Assembly (NCBI RefSeq): GCF_001427875.1
Contig: NZ_LMHK01000003.1
Location: forward strand, 248,001-312,000
Reading direction: 5' to 3'
Source: Devosia sp. Root685
GTDB lineage: Bacteria; Pseudomonadota; Alphaproteobacteria; Rhizobiales; Devosiaceae
Length of the DNA stretch: 64,000 nucleotides
The notes beneath the pieces are model-generated. The model saw only the letters and a list, made by a program, of their open reading frames with translations. It had not been told where the DNA came from and did not search any database. Below are positions 16,527 to 26,750 of the stretch, piece by piece (positions within the stretch are counted from its first letter, which is position 1; the number at the start of each line of letters is the position of its first letter). The position numbers and the translations under genes were made by a program.

Positions 16527-17045
16527 TCAGCGCGCGAACGGCACGCTGGTGGTGAGCAGCTTGCCCGAATTGTTGAATTCGACCTGGAATTCGACGCGAA
16601 TCGAATCGCCCACGAGAAAAATACGCGAGCCGATGGCAACGTCATTGCCGCCGCGATCCTTTTGCCGCTCGACCAGATCGAAGCCGATTTCGCCCCCGCT
16701 CTGCTTGCCCACGGCAAGACCGGAAAACCCGGCATTGGAGGTCATCACCGCTTCATATTGGGCATTGTTGTCGGCATAGCCGATCGTGCCCGAAACCGAG
16801 AGGTTCATGTTCACCAGCGTGCAGCGGCCGGTATAATTGATTTTGCCGGAATTTCCGGGGGTTACGGCCAGGCGGCAGCGGAACGGTTCGGGCTTGTCGC
16901 CGCCCTGCAGGATGCTTTCGCCGCGCCAGTTGCCGACATAGGAAGCGAGCAATGCCTGCTCGCCCGGCCCCGCCATTGCCGGCGCCGTGGCCAGACCAAC
17001 CAGCATCATCGCCATGCCAATGGCGCTCGTCCCACCCTTCACCAC
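16527..17045 (-). CDS. Secreted hypothetical protein (172 aa)
   Basis: A 172-residue protein with an N-terminal signal peptide (about residues 1-25, cleavage after APAMA). The mature part is beta-rich with two cysteines (FRCRL and GRCTL) that could form a disulfide, and alternating segments such as NLSVSGTIGYADNNAQYEAV. It is probably periplasmic. The start codon is GTG at 17045. It diverges from the ybbA-ybbP pair, a position where other bacteria often carry the tesA lysophospholipase; this protein shows no GDSL motif, so it is not TesA. Function unknown. Confidence 0.7.
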   Translation of the reverse strand: MVKGGTSAIGMAMMLVGLATAPAMAGPGEQALLASYVGNWRGESILQGGDKPEPFRCRLAVTPGNSGKINYTGRCTLVNMNLSVSGTIGYADNNAQYEAVMTSNAGFSGLAVGKQSGGEIGFDLVERQKDRGGNDVAIGSRIFLVGDSIRVEFQVEFNNSGKLLTTSVPFAR

Positions 17046-17145
17046 GTCATATCCTCTTTGTCATAATTGTCCGCCCTGCGGGCATGACTTCTTTAGTACT
17101 TCATCCAACAATGCCAGTTTAATATGATTGCGCAAAGATGCGGCA

Positions 17146-17160
17146 TTTACGCTGCGTAAA
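17146..17160 (+). promoter_or_regulatory. Inverted repeat upstream of ybbA
   Basis: TTTACG-CTG-CGTAAA is a perfect 6-bp inverted repeat 20 nt before the ybbA start. It could be an operator; no regulator gene lies next to it. Confidence 0.3.
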
Positions 17161-17180
17161 CCACTATCGCCGGAGGCAGC

Positions 17181-17945
17181 GTGCCAGCGCCCGAACACAC
17201 CCCGCTTTCCGAAGCCCCTCTTGCCAAGAAGAAAGCGGCGCGCATGACCAGCACTCCGATCATCATCGCCAGCAAGGTCGATTATAGCGTCGATGTCGCC
17301 GGCAAGCCGCTCACCATTCTGCGCGGTGTCGACCTCACGGTGAACCCGGCCGAGGTCGTCGCCATTGTCGGCCCCTCGGGCAGCGGCAAGACTTCGCTGC
17401 TGATGCTGCTCGCCGGCCTCGAACGCGCCAGCGGCGGCAGCATCGAGGTTGGTGGCACCGACATCACTAGGCGCGACGAAGACGCCATGGCTGTCTTCCG
17501 CCGCAATACCCTCGGCATCGTCTTCCAGAGCTTTCATCTCATTCCCTCGCTGACCGCCCTCGACAATGTCGGCTTGGCGCTCGAAATCGCCCGGCCCGAC
17601 ATGAAGCTCAGCGACGTGCGCCAGGAAGCCGCCGCCGCGCTCGACGCGGTGGGTCTCGGCAAGCGCCTGGACCATCGCCCCTCGGCCCTCTCCGGCGGCG
17701 AACAGCAGCGCGTCGGCCTTGCCCGCGCCCTCGTCACCAAACCGCGTCTGCTGCTCGCCGACGAACCCACCGGCAATCTCGATCAGAAGTCCGGCGCCGT
17801 CGTCGTCGAACTCATGTTCAACCTCGCCCGCCAGAACGGCACTGCGGTGGTCATGATCACCCATGACGCGCATCTCGCCGAACGCACCGACCGCACCTTC
17901 ACCATGGAACAGGGTCAACTGACCGAAACGACGGTCGCTCGCTGA
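17181..17945 (+). CDS. ybbA: ABC exporter-type ATPase YbbA (LolD-like)
   Basis: A 254-residue ATPase of the MacB/LolD/YbbA class. Walker A is GPSGSGKTS (about residues 64-72), the Q-loop is [17 protein letters not shown], the signature is [15 protein letters not shown], Walker B is [12 protein letters not shown], and the H-loop is VMITHD. It should power the large FtsX-type permease encoded next, with which it overlaps by one base. The start is GTG at 17181 after GGAGG; an internal ATG at 17245 would give a LolD-length protein and cannot be excluded. YbbAP acts as an extractor of membrane-embedded substrates rather than a classical importer; the substrate here is unknown. Confidence 0.88.
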   Translation: MPAPEHTPLSEAPLAKKKAARMTSTPIIIASKVDYSVDVAGKPLTILRGVDLTVNPAEVVAIVGPSGSGKTSLLMLLAGLERASGGSIEVGGTDITRRDEDAMAVFRRNTLGIVFQSFHLIPSLTALDNVGLALEIARPDMKLSDVRQEAAAALDAVGLGKRLDHRPSALSGGEQQRVGLARALVTKPRLLLADEPTGNLDQKSGAVVVELMFNLARQNGTAVVMITHDAHLAERTDRTFTMEQGQLTETTVAR

Positions 17946-20500
17946 TGCGCGCCGTCTTCGCGGCGGCCCGCGTGGGCCTCAAGGAAATGGCGGGCGACTG
18001 GGCCCGCTTTTCCCTCCTCATCATCTGCCTCGCCGTCGGCACCGCGCTGATCGCCGGCGTCTCCTCGGTCTCCTCGGCCATCACCCGCGCCGTCGATCAG
18101 AACGCGGCCATGCTCATGGGCGGCGATCTCGAATTCACCCGCTCCGACCGCGCCGCCAATGCGAGCGAACTCGCCATTCTCGAACAGGCCGGCACAATCG
18201 CCAGCGTCATCGAAACCAATCTTGGCGCTGAATCCCCCACCGGCGAAGCCTTTGTCGATCTCGTCGCCGCCGGTCCCGGTTACCCGCTCCTCGGCGGCGT
18301 CGGCACCAGCGACGCTGAAGCCATGGTCTCCCCCTTCAATGCCCTCGAAGAACGCGACGAAAAATTCGGCGCTCTCGTCGATCCGGTCATGCTCGACCAG
18401 CTTGGCCTTAAAACCGGCGACACCATCACCATTGGCGGCACCGAATTCGACGTCCGCGGCACCCTGACCGGCCTCCCCGATGGCCCCGTCCGCGGTTTCC
18501 GCTTGGGCCTTTCGGCCCTCCTCAGCACCGATGGCTTTGCCAAGGTTTCCGACCGCACCTCGCCCCTTCCGGGTCTCGGCACCAATTTCCGCTACAAGCT
18601 GCTGCTCTCCTCGGGTGATACCGAAGCCGAGCGCACCCGCCTTGCTGCCGAGCTCAATGATGCCGGCTGGGAAATCCGCTCCGCCCTCGACGGCCTCGGC
18701 CCCATGCTGCGCTATTATGAGCTTTTCACCGGCTTCCTGATGGTCGTCGGCCTCGGCTCGCTGCTCATCGGCGGCGTCTCAGTCTGGAGCGTCATGTCCG
18801 CCTATATCGGCGAGCGCTCCGGCGTCATCGCCGTCCTCCGCAGTCTCGGCGCCGCCCGCTGGCGCGTACTGATACACTTCCTCGTTCAGGTCCTCGCCCT
18901 CGGCCTTATCGGCGTCGGCATCGGCATTGCCGTCGGCGTCACCATCGGCCTCGTCGTCCTCCCCGCCGTCGGCAATGCCATCGGCATTCCACTCGCCCGG
19001 GATATCGACGTCCTCGCCATTCTCGTCGCCGGCGCCGTCGGCCTGCTCACCGCCTTCGCCTTCTCCTATCTGCCTTTGGTTCAGGCGCAGATGGTCTCCC
19101 CGGCCAATCTCTTCCGCGCCAAAGGCCTTGGCGCTCCGCGCATCGACTGGCGCAAATTTTTGGCGTCAGGCGAACTCCTGCCCCTCGCCGTCGCCGTCCT
19201 TTTGTTCTTCTGGCTTGCGGTCATCCTCACCGGCGACCTCACTCTTGTCCTCGCCTTTGCCGGCTCCGCCATCGGCGCCGCCGTGCTCCTCCAAATCGGC
19301 AGCCGCCTAGCCCTTATCGGCCTTTCAAAACTCCCCGCCGCCCGCTGGCGCCCGCTGCGCCAGTCGCTCCGCGCCATTATCGGCACCACCCGCAATTCGT
19401 CCGCCGTCGTTACCGCCGTCGGCCTTGCCATGGTCATCCTCGTCGTCGTCCAGGTCCTCGCCATCAATCTCCGCAACGAATTTTTGGGCGCCTCGGTCTT
19501 CGACGCCCCGACCCTCGTCGCTTCCGATCTCTTCCCCGACGAGATGGAAACATTAGAGGCATCGGTCGGCCCCGAACACGGCATCGAGCTGGTCACATCA
19601 ACGCCCATGCTGCGCGGCACCGTCATGACCATTGCCGGCACCCCGATCGAAAATCTCGCCGCCAATGGCCCCGAAGCCGCCTTCCTGCTCTCGGGCGAAA
19701 TCCCCATGACCTATCGCGCGGTGCTCCCCCCCGCCTCGCGCCTCGTTGAAGGCCAATGGTGGGCTCCCGACTATACCGGCCCCGCCCTCGTCTCCCTCCA
19801 CCAAAGCCTCCGTCAGGGGCTGGGCGTCAAACTCGGCGACGAAATCGGCTTTGAAATCTTTGGCGAAACCGTCACCGCCACGGTCGGCAATTTCCGCGAT
19901 TATGCCTGGCAGGGCGGCATCGACTTTCTCGTCTCCTTCTCGCCCGGCGTTTTGGACAACTACCCCTCGACCATCCTTGCCGCCGTCACCGCCGAACCCG
20001 GCCGCGAAGAAGAAGTGGAGCGCTTCCTCGCCAATGAATTCATCGACATCAAATTCATCGAGATCGGCGCCACCCTCACCCGCATCACCGAGGCGCTGAG
20101 CCAACTCTCCCTCGCCGTCGCAGCCGTCGGCGGTATTGCCGTGCTCAACGGCCTCCTCATCCTCATCGGCAGCCTTGCCGCGGGAAGAAGGCAACGCGAA
20201 TCCGACGCCGTGCTCAACAAGGTTTTGGGCGCCAAGCGCAGCGAAATCCTGACGAGCGCATTGATCCAGTTCCTCCTCCTCGCCGTCTTTGCCGCAATCA
20301 TCGCCGTCCCCGCCGGCATTTTTACCGCCTGGCTCCTCACCCAGGTCCTCCTCAACGTCGCCTTCGCCGTCGATCCCGCCACCATCTCCGTCGTCGTCGC
20401 CGGCCTTATCGGCATGACCGCCATTCTCGGCGCCACCACATTGCTGCGCGTCCTCTCCATCCGCCCTGCTTTGCTGCTGCGCGAAATGTCGAGCGTCTAG
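17945..20500 (+). CDS. ybbP: FtsX-like permease YbbP
   Basis: An 851-residue inner-membrane permease built from two FtsX domains, each with a membrane helix, a periplasmic domain and three further helices. It has helices near residues 20-45, 265-295, 315-345, 355-385, 415-450, then near 725-755, 775-805 and 815-840. Motifs such as AVLRSLGAARWRVL and AVLNKVLGAKRSEI are the paired cytoplasmic loops that contact the ATPase. Length and layout match YbbP (about 800). Its start overlaps the ybbA stop by one base. A family B repeat begins 5 nt after the stop. Confidence 0.88.
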   Translation: MRAVFAAARVGLKEMAGDWARFSLLIICLAVGTALIAGVSSVSSAITRAVDQNAAMLMGGDLEFTRSDRAANASELAILEQAGTIASVIETNLGAESPTGEAFVDLVAAGPGYPLLGGVGTSDAEAMVSPFNALEERDEKFGALVDPVMLDQLGLKTGDTITIGGTEFDVRGTLTGLPDGPVRGFRLGLSALLSTDGFAKVSDRTSPLPGLGTNFRYKLLLSSGDTEAERTRLAAELNDAGWEIRSALDGLGPMLRYYELFTGFLMVVGLGSLLIGGVSVWSVMSAYIGERSGVIAVLRSLGAARWRVLIHFLVQVLALGLIGVGIGIAVGVTIGLVVLPAVGNAIGIPLARDIDVLAILVAGAVGLLTAFAFSYLPLVQAQMVSPANLFRAKGLGAPRIDWRKFLASGELLPLAVAVLLFFWLAVILTGDLTLVLAFAGSAIGAAVLLQIGSRLALIGLSKLPAARWRPLRQSLRAIIGTTRNSSAVVTAVGLAMVILVVVQVLAINLRNEFLGASVFDAPTLVASDLFPDEMETLEASVGPEHGIELVTSTPMLRGTVMTIAGTPIENLAANGPEAAFLLSGEIPMTYRAVLPPASRLVEGQWWAPDYTGPALVSLHQSLRQGLGVKLGDEIGFEIFGETVTATVGNFRDYAWQGGIDFLVSFSPGVLDNYPSTILAAVTAEPGREEEVERFLANEFIDIKFIEIGATLTRITEALSQLSLAVAAVGGIAVLNGLLILIGSLAAGRRQRESDAVLNKVLGAKRSEILTSALIQFLLLAVFAAIIAVPAGIFTAWLLTQVLLNVAFAVDPATISVVVAGLIGMTAILGATTLLRVLSIRPALLLREMSSV

Positions 20501-20505
20501 GGGGG

Positions 20506-20620
20506 CACCCCCTCCCAACCTCCCCCATCAAGGGGGAGGTGCAGATCGAGCGTGAGGCTGGATATGTTCGAACCCACCGGCCAGACACCTCCCCCTTGAT
20601 GGGGGAGGAGGGAGGGGGTG
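20506..20620. repeat. Palindromic repeat family B, copy 2 (full inverted pair)
   Basis: Same mirrored CTCCCCCATCAAGGGGGAG units as the copy at 10837, with an unrelated centre. It separates ybbP from tex. Confidence 0.88.
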
Positions 20621-20741
20621 TTGGGAGCCACGACGTCCAGTGTGAGCGCCCCCACCTTTCCACACCCTCTCACCCCCAAAATTGGGCAATCCCCAAAATC
20701 CCCATTATGGTCGCGCCAACTCGACTCAGACTGGCAGACCC

Positions 20742-23051
20742 ATGGCGCTTCCCACCCAAAACCTTGCCACCCGCATCGCCCAGGAAATCGGCGCCAAGCC
20801 GGCCCAGGCCAGTGCAGCCATCGAACTCCTCGATGGCGGCGCCACCGTCCCCTTCATCGCCCGCTATCGCAAGGAAGTGACCGGCGGGCTCGACGACACC
20901 CAGCTCCGCAATCTCGAAGAGCGCCTCTCCTATCTGCGCGAACTCGACGCCCGCCGCGACGCCATCGTCAAATCCATCACCGAACAGGGCAAACTCACCC
21001 CCGAAATATCAGCCGCCCTCGCCGCCGCCCCCACCAAGGCGGAACTGGAGGACATCTATCTCCCCTTCAAGCCCAAGCGCCGCACCAAGGCCGAAATCGC
21101 CCGCGAGCGGGGCCTCGGCCCTCTGGCCGAAGCCATCCTCGCCGACCGCCGCCTCGTCCCCGCCGATCTCGCCACGGCCTATTTCAACGATGACGTCCCC
21201 GACGTGAAAACCGCCCTCGATGGCGCCCGTGACATCGTGGTCGAACAAATGGCCGAAAACGCCGACCTCGTCGGCCGCCTCCGCACCTATATGAAGGACC
21301 GCGCCACACTCCGCGCCAAAGTCATCGACGGGAAACAAGACGCCGGCGCCAAATTCTCCGACTATTTTGACCACACCGAGCGCTGGGCCACGGCCCCCAG
21401 CCACCGTGCCCTCGCCATGCTGCGTGGCCGCAACGAGGAGGTGCTTTCGGTCGATATCGAAGTCGATGCCGACGACACCTCGGTGGTAAAGCCTGCCGTG
21501 CGCACCGTCGCCTCCGCCTACCAGATCGGCAGCGGTCTTCCCGGCGATAAATGGCTCCTCGAAGTCGCCGGCTGGGCCTGGCGCACCAAGCTCTATGTGC
21601 ACCTCTCGCTCGATCTGATGCGTGACCTCCGCGAACGCGCCGACGAAGAAGCCATCGCCGTTTTCGCCCGCAACTTGAAGGATCTGCTCCTCGCCGCTCC
21701 CGCCGGTTCCCGCGCCACCATGGGCCTCGATCCCGGCATCCGCACCGGCGTGAAAGTCGCCATTGTCGATGGCACCGGCAAAGTCCTCGCCACCTCGACA
21801 GTCTATCCCTTCCCCCCGCGCAACGACGTTTCGGGCACGCAGGTCGAGCTCGCAAAACTCATCCGCGCCCACAATGTCGAACTGATCGCCATCGGCAACG
21901 GCACCGGCTCACGAGAGACCGAAAAGCTCGTCGCCGACATGCTGGCCAACATGCCCGCCCCAAAGCCGATGAAAGTCATCGTCTCGGAAGCCGGCGCCTC
22001 GGTCTATTCGGCCTCCGCCCTTGCCGCCGCCGAATTCCCCGGCCTCGACGTATCCCTCCGCGGCGCCGTCTCCATCGCCCGCCGCCTGCAGGACCCGCTG
22101 GCGGAACTCGTAAAAATCGAACCCAAGAGCATCGGCGTCGGCCAATACCAGCACGATGTCGATCAATACCGCCTCGCCAAATCGCTCGATGGCGTCGTCG
22201 AAGATGCGGTGAACGCTGTCGGTGTCGATCTCAACACCGCCTCCGCCCCGCTCCTCTCCCGCGTCTCCGGCCTCGGCGCTTCCATCGCCGAAGCCATCGT
22301 TCTGCACCGCGATGCCAATGGCCCCTTCAAAACGCGAAAAGACCTGCTCTCGGTCGCCCGCCTCGGCCAGCGCACCTTCGAGCAAGCCGCCGGGTTCCTG
22401 CGCATCCCCAACGGCACCGAGCCGCTCGATGCCTCCTCGGTTCACCCCGAAGCCTATGGCGTCGCAAGAAAGATCGTCGCCGCCTGCGGCCGCGACGTCC
22501 GCGCACTCATGTCAGACGGTTCCGCCCTCAAGGCATTGGACCCACGCATCTTCGTGGACGAGCGTTTCGGTCTCCCCACCGTCCGCGACATCATCGGCGA
22601 ATTGGAAAAACCCGGCCGCGACCCGCGCCCCGCCTTCAAAACGGCAACCTTCGCCGAAGGCATTGACGAGATAAAGCACCTAAAACCCGGCATGCAGCTT
22701 GAAGGCACGGTAACCAACGTCGCCGCCTTCGGCGCCTTCGTCGATATCGGCGTCCATCAGGACGGCCTCGTGCACGTCTCCCAACTGGCCGACAAATTTG
22801 TTAAAGACCCCCACGAAGTCGTCAAAGCCGGCGACGTCGTCAAAGTGACCGTCGTCGAAGTTGACGTCCCCCGCAAACGCATCGCCCTCACCATGCGCCG
22901 CGACGGCGGCGCTTCGGCGCGTGAGGATCGCCCTCAGCAGCAAAGGCCAACCAACGGCCGCCCACCCCAACAGCGCCCCGAGCCAAAGCCCAAGGGTGCC
23001 GACCAGGGCGCGTTCGGCGCGCTGCTCAGTGCGGCAATGAAGAAGAAGTAG
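20742..23051 (+). CDS. tex: Tex, S1-domain RNA-binding transcription accessory protein
   Basis: A 769-residue cytoplasmic nucleic-acid-binding protein, conserved across bacteria and related to eukaryotic Spt6. Domains in order are: N-terminal Tex/Spt6 helical region (residues 1-320), YqgF RNase-H-like domain with [16 protein letters not shown] near residues 330-345, helix-hairpin-helix with [19 protein letters not shown] near residues 500-518, and a C-terminal S1 domain with [18 protein letters not shown] near residues 654-671. A basic proline-rich tail follows. The start is ATG at 20742; an upstream ATG at 20682 lies in spacer DNA. It is a single gene flanked by repeats. Confidence 0.95.
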   Translation: MALPTQNLATRIAQEIGAKPAQASAAIELLDGGATVPFIARYRKEVTGGLDDTQLRNLEERLSYLRELDARRDAIVKSITEQGKLTPEISAALAAAPTKAELEDIYLPFKPKRRTKAEIARERGLGPLAEAILADRRLVPADLATAYFNDDVPDVKTALDGARDIVVEQMAENADLVGRLRTYMKDRATLRAKVIDGKQDAGAKFSDYFDHTERWATAPSHRALAMLRGRNEEVLSVDIEVDADDTSVVKPAVRTVASAYQIGSGLPGDKWLLEVAGWAWRTKLYVHLSLDLMRDLRERADEEAIAVFARNLKDLLLAAPAGSRATMGLDPGIRTGVKVAIVDGTGKVLATSTVYPFPPRNDVSGTQVELAKLIRAHNVELIAIGNGTGSRETEKLVADMLANMPAPKPMKVIVSEAGASVYSASALAAAEFPGLDVSLRGAVSIARRLQDPLAELVKIEPKSIGVGQYQHDVDQYRLAKSLDGVVEDAVNAVGVDLNTASAPLLSRVSGLGASIAEAIVLHRDANGPFKTRKDLLSVARLGQRTFEQAAGFLRIPNGTEPLDASSVHPEAYGVARKIVAACGRDVRALMSDGSALKALDPRIFVDERFGLPTVRDIIGELEKPGRDPRPAFKTATFAEGIDEIKHLKPGMQLEGTVTNVAAFGAFVDIGVHQDGLVHVSQLADKFVKDPHEVVKAGDVVKVTVVEVDVPRKRIALTMRRDGGASAREDRPQQQRPTNGRPPQQRPEPKPKGADQGAFGALLSAAMKKK

Positions 23052-23118
23052 AATTGGAGGCTGCGGCGCTCAAGCCCCTCGGCTGTCAGCCCGATTCCCC
23101 ATAGCCCGCCCCCAGTAG

Positions 23119-23170
23119 CCCTCATGGTGAGGTGCTTTGCAGAGCAAAGCCTCGAACCACGGGGGCGTGG
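23119..23170. repeat. Palindromic repeat family C, copy 2
   Basis: CCCTCATGGTGAGGTGC and CCTCGAACCACGGGGGCG flank TTTGCAGAGCAAAG, a variant centre that is itself palindromic. Confidence 0.85.
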
Positions 23171-23189
23171 CACTAAGCCTACCGAAGGC

Positions 23190-23310
23190 CCCCTCACCCG
23201 CCGCTCTGCGGCGACCTCTCCCCCAAAGGGAGAGGTGAGAGTTTGCCAAAGTCGCGAAGCGACACCTCTCCCTTGGGGGAGAGGTCGGCCGAAGGCCGGG
23301 TGAGGGGGCC
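23190..23310. repeat. Palindromic repeat family E
   Basis: CCCCCTCACCCGCCGCTCTG and a mirrored GGCCGAAGGCCGGGTGAGGG bracket two CACCTCTCCC/GGGAGAGGTG hairpins. Related fragments occur around 61780 and 62205. Confidence 0.75.
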
Positions 23311-23327
23311 TTCCGGCAAATTCCGAC

Positions 23328-24266
23328 CTAGGCCAGCCCCTTATTCCCCACCAGCACTGCCCGCCACTCGACACTCGCGCTCGTCCACATCCGCGCCGCC
23401 GCCAGCGCCGCATCCGCCTCGGGAAAAATCACCTCGTGCCCCGCCAGCGCCGCGACAATCGCCTCACGAATCCCCGGCAACGCCAGCACCCCGCCAACAA
23501 ACCCAATTGGCCGCTGCCCAACCCGCCCCTTCAGCGCCGTTCCCAACAGCGCCAGCTCCCGCCCAGCACCAACCAAAATTTCCCGCGCGACCAAATCCCC
23601 GCGCTCCGCCGCCGCACCAACCGCCACCGACAGCGTCCCGATCCGCCCACGATCCCCGCCATAGACAAATTCGCGCACCGCCGGCCAGTCGACCCCGCCA
23701 GTCCGTGCCGCCACTTCCTCGGCCAGCACCGCAACCCCATCAAACGACCCATCGTGATCGAGCCGCCGAAACAGCGTGTCGAGCGCCTTGAGCGCAATCC
23801 AGCTCCCCGAACCCGCATCGTCGATCAGAATTCCGCGCCCACCGACGCGCACATAGGTGTCGCCCGTCCCGATATGGAGCCCAATGGAACCGGTTCCCGC
23901 CGAAATCAGGTGCCCTTCGCCCGGCTTGAAAATCGAGGCAAAAGCCAGCGTCATATCATCGACCGTGATGCAGCCTTCCGCCGCCACACCAAAAAGCTCG
24001 CCGAGAAGCTCACGCATCAGCCCCGAAACCCCGGCGCCAAACCCCGTCAGCCCCGTCGTCGCCGATTTCGCCACAAAACCCTGCGCCTGCAAATCCGCGG
24101 CAATGGCGCCTAGCGCCACCCGCAGCCGCTCTTTCTCGACCGGATTGAACAGATGCCCCGTCGCGCCCGAGGTTTTTCCCCGCGCCAGCACCACCCCAAA
24201 ATCGTCACAGGCCACCCAGCGGCTGGCCGTGCCACCGACATCGACCCCGAGATGCACCGGGGTCAT
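23328..24266 (-). CDS. BadF/BadG-family amino-sugar kinase (MurNAc/GlcNAc kinase-like)
   Basis: A 312-residue cytoplasmic kinase of the BadF/BadG/BcrA/BcrD ATPase family (ASKHA fold). Phosphate-binding loop 1 is GVDVGGTASRW near residues 7-17, the second loop region is TGLTGFGAG near residues 70-78, then VDDMTLAFASI and SAGTGSIGLHIG. The family includes N-acetylglucosamine kinases and MurK of Clostridium acetobutylicum, which phosphorylates both MurNAc and GlcNAc at C6. Here it is last in an operon divergent from murQ, so MurNAc kinase activity is the best inference. It overlaps nanE by 4 bp (ATGA). Alternatives are GlcNAc or ManNAc kinase. Confidence 0.8.
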   Translation of the reverse strand: MTPVHLGVDVGGTASRWVACDDFGVVLARGKTSGATGHLFNPVEKERLRVALGAIAADLQAQGFVAKSATTGLTGFGAGVSGLMRELLGELFGVAAEGCITVDDMTLAFASIFKPGEGHLISAGTGSIGLHIGTGDTYVRVGGRGILIDDAGSGSWIALKALDTLFRRLDHDGSFDGVAVLAEEVAARTGGVDWPAVREFVYGGDRGRIGTLSVAVGAAAERGDLVAREILVGAGRELALLGTALKGRVGQRPIGFVGGVLALPGIREAIVAALAGHEVIFPEADAALAAARMWTSASVEWRAVLVGNKGLA

Positions 24267-24934
24267 GCCGGCACGCCATCCCGGACGAACATGCGGGTAA
24301 TTTCGCGCGGATTGGTGATCATCGTGCCCACCACAATAGCATGCGCCCCCGCCTCAAAGCCGCGCTTCACCCATTGAGGCGTATTGTACCGCCCCTCGGC
24401 CACCACGGGAACGCTGAGCCGCTGCGCCAGCTTTTCCAACAATTCGAGGTCCGGATAGTCCGGCTTGGGCTCGGTATATTCGGTATAGCCCGAGAGCGTC
24501 GTCGCCACATAAGTCGCGCCCCAATCGGCCGCCGCAACGCCCTCTTCGAAGGTGGAAATGTCAGCGAAAACCTCCGCCTTCAACTCCTCGCGAATACGCC
24601 GCACCAGCACTTCCGGGCTTTCGCCATTGCGCGGCCGCATGGTGCAATCGAGCGCCACGATCTCCGCCCCCGCCTCGACAATCGCCGCCGCAGCGTCAAA
24701 GTCGGGCGTGATGTAGACCGGATAGTCGTCCGAAAACACCTTGTGAATGCCGATCACCGGCAGGTCCGCGCCCTTCACGGCGCGAATGTCTTCGGGCCCA
24801 TTGGCCCGCAGCCCCTTGGCCCCGCCATCGCGCGCGGCGAGCGCCATGGCGCCCATGAACAGGGGCCCATGCAGCGGATTATCCGCCCGCGCCTGGCACG
24901 AAACGATCAGCCCCTTGGGTAGCGCAAGATTCAC
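24263..24934 (-). CDS. nanE: N-acetylmannosamine-6-phosphate 2-epimerase
   Basis: A 223-residue TIM-barrel enzyme that converts ManNAc-6-phosphate to GlcNAc-6-phosphate. Family signatures are SCQARADNPLHGP near residues 12-24, IVALDCTMRPR near residues 90-100 and ATYVATTLSGYT near residues 140-151, with PVVAEGRYNTP near residues 176-186. NanE normally belongs to sialic acid catabolism, but no nanA lyase or sialic transporter is seen here. The start is GTG, overlapping the permease stop by 4 bp; the stop overlaps the kinase start by 4 bp. Its presence in a murQ regulon suggests the system also takes in ManNAc or has a wider amino-sugar range. Confidence 0.9.
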   Translation of the reverse strand: MNLALPKGLIVSCQARADNPLHGPLFMGAMALAARDGGAKGLRANGPEDIRAVKGADLPVIGIHKVFSDDYPVYITPDFDAAAAIVEAGAEIVALDCTMRPRNGESPEVLVRRIREELKAEVFADISTFEEGVAAADWGATYVATTLSGYTEYTEPKPDYPDLELLEKLAQRLSVPVVAEGRYNTPQWVKRGFEAGAHAIVVGTMITNPREITRMFVRDGVPA

Positions 24935-25794
24935 TTCACCGCTCCCGAAGTCATGCCGGCAATGAACTGCTTTGAGAGGACGATATAGATCAGAATGATC
25001 GGCGCCGCCGAGAGGGTCAAGCCCGAGAACAGCACGCCCCAGTCGGTCGTATATTCGCCCATGAAGGTCGTCAGCCCCTGCGGCAGCGTCTTCAAACTAT
25101 CGTTCTGGATGAACACCAGCGGGAAAAAGAAGTCGTTCCAGATGGGTACCACATTCTGGATGCCTGCGATCACCATGGCCGGGCGCACCAGGGGCAACAT
25201 GATCGCCCACATGATCCGCGCCTCGCTCGCCCCATCCATCCGCGCCGCGTCTTCCAGTTCATTGGGGAGGCTGCGGATAAAGCCGGTCATGATGAACACG
25301 GTCGTCGGCAGGCCCATGGCCGTGTAGACGAAGATCAGCGAGAGCTGATTGTTGAGAATGGACAGATCCCGCATCAGCATGAACAGCGGAATGATCGCCA
25401 GTTTCAGCGGCAGCGTCAGCCCCGCGAGGAAGAACATGAGAATAAAGTTCGCGCCGGTAAAGGCATAGCGCCCCAGCGCATAGGCCGCCATGGTCCCGAG
25501 CGTCAGAATAAGAACCATCGAGGCGCCGGTCACGACGAACGAGTTCAGGAGATAGCGAAGAAAATTCGTCTCCGTCCAGATTTTTACAAAATTCGCAACC
25601 TGCGAAAAATCCGGAATGCCGAACGGCGACTTGAAGATCTCAGGCGTCGTCTTGAACGCCGAAAACACCATGATGACGATCGGCGCCAGCATCAGCACGG
25701 TATTGGCGATGAGGATGATCTGCAGCATGCCGTCGCGCCCCAAAGTCGCGAACAGCCCCTTGCGGTCATAATAGTTCGTCGCAGCCGCACTCAT
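24931..25794 (-). CDS. Sugar ABC permease, MalG type
   Basis: A 287-residue inner-membrane permease with six predicted helices and the EAA loop ELEDAARMDGASEARIMWAI near residues 185-204 that docks the ATPase. The first helix starts near residue 25. It pairs with the MalF-type permease encoded just upstream and overlaps both neighbours by 4 bp. As part of the murQ-divergent operon it should import an amino sugar, most likely MurNAc or a cell-wall-derived disaccharide. That substrate is inferred from the linked enzymes only. Confidence 0.88.
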   Translation of the reverse strand: MSAAATNYYDRKGLFATLGRDGMLQIILIANTVLMLAPIVIMVFSAFKTTPEIFKSPFGIPDFSQVANFVKIWTETNFLRYLLNSFVVTGASMVLILTLGTMAAYALGRYAFTGANFILMFFLAGLTLPLKLAIIPLFMLMRDLSILNNQLSLIFVYTAMGLPTTVFIMTGFIRSLPNELEDAARMDGASEARIMWAIMLPLVRPAMVIAGIQNVVPIWNDFFFPLVFIQNDSLKTLPQGLTTFMGEYTTDWGVLFSGLTLSAAPIILIYIVLSKQFIAGMTSGAVK

Positions 25795-26696
25795 AGCTGG
25801 ATCTCCCGAGCCCGCAGCCGCGTGGTGATCACCCCGGCAACGATCGCGATAAAGATGAAGATGATCACGGCCAGCGCCGAACCGAGCCCAAAGTCCTGCT
25901 GGCCTGACGACACATTGCCAAAAGCCGTGCGGTAGAAATAAAGCCCCAACACGTCGGTCGAGCCGAACGGCGACCCATCTAGACCGCCCATGATATAGGG
26001 CAGCTCAAACCAGTTGAACGCACCGACGAACAGCAGCGTGAACACAATCGTCGCGCTCGGCGCCACCAGTGGCCACACGATTTTCGTGATTTTCACCCAC
26101 TCGCTTTCCGTCTCCATGCGCACGGCATCGAGAATTTCGCTCGGGATTCTCTGCATGCCAGCAAGGAAAACCAGCGTCGGAAAACCCACCATATGCCAGG
26201 CCTGCGCGACGATAATGCTGCCCAGCGCCGTGCCCGATTGCCCCAGCCACGGCTGCGCCAGCCACCCAAGCCCGATCCCCTTGAGCGTGATGTTCACGAC
26301 CCCAAAAAGCGGGTGGTAAAAAAGCTTGAACAGGTACGCGACAATGATGGTGGACAGCACCACCGGCAAAAACACCGCGATCCGGTGAAACCGCGCGCCC
26401 GGCAACTCGCGCCACAGCGCATAGGCGAGGATGAACCCCAGCCCGTTCTGCAGTACCATTAGCGCGAAGAAGACGATGACATTGTTCTTGAAGGCATTGA
26501 TCGTCCAGCTGCGATAGGGCTCGACGAACAGCACCGTATGGAAATTCTCGAGCCCCACAAAGTCGAGCCGCTTCAAACCCTGCCAGTCAAAGAAGGCATA
26601 AGCGAAAGCCGAAACAATGGGATAGACAATGAAGAGCGCCACAAAACACAGCGGTGGCACGATGAGCGCTGATATCCAGAGGCCGCGGCCTGTCAT
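25791..26696 (-). CDS. Sugar ABC permease, MalF type
   Basis: A permease of about 301 residues with six helices; helix 1 is LWISALIVPPLCFVALFIVY. The EAA loop is SEILDAVRMETESEWVKITK. The start is uncertain: ATG at 26696 gives a seven-residue N-terminal tail, and GTG at 26711 is equally plausible. The frame stays open for 63 more codons back to 26885, but that stretch is translated family B repeat and is probably not coding. It overlaps the MalG-type partner by 4 bp. The repeat lies between it and the binding-protein gene. Confidence 0.85.
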   Translation of the reverse strand: MTGRGLWISALIVPPLCFVALFIVYPIVSAFAYAFFDWQGLKRLDFVGLENFHTVLFVEPYRSWTINAFKNNVIVFFALMVLQNGLGFILAYALWRELPGARFHRIAVFLPVVLSTIIVAYLFKLFYHPLFGVVNITLKGIGLGWLAQPWLGQSGTALGSIIVAQAWHMVGFPTLVFLAGMQRIPSEILDAVRMETESEWVKITKIVWPLVAPSATIVFTLLFVGAFNWFELPYIMGGLDGSPFGSTDVLGLYFYRTAFGNVSSGQQDFGLGSALAVIIFIFIAIVAGVITTRLRAREIQL

Positions 26697-26750
26697 CCGA
26701 AGTTGGGGCACTTTTAGGGCTCGCTTGATCTTGGGGTCAGCGCTCGCCGC

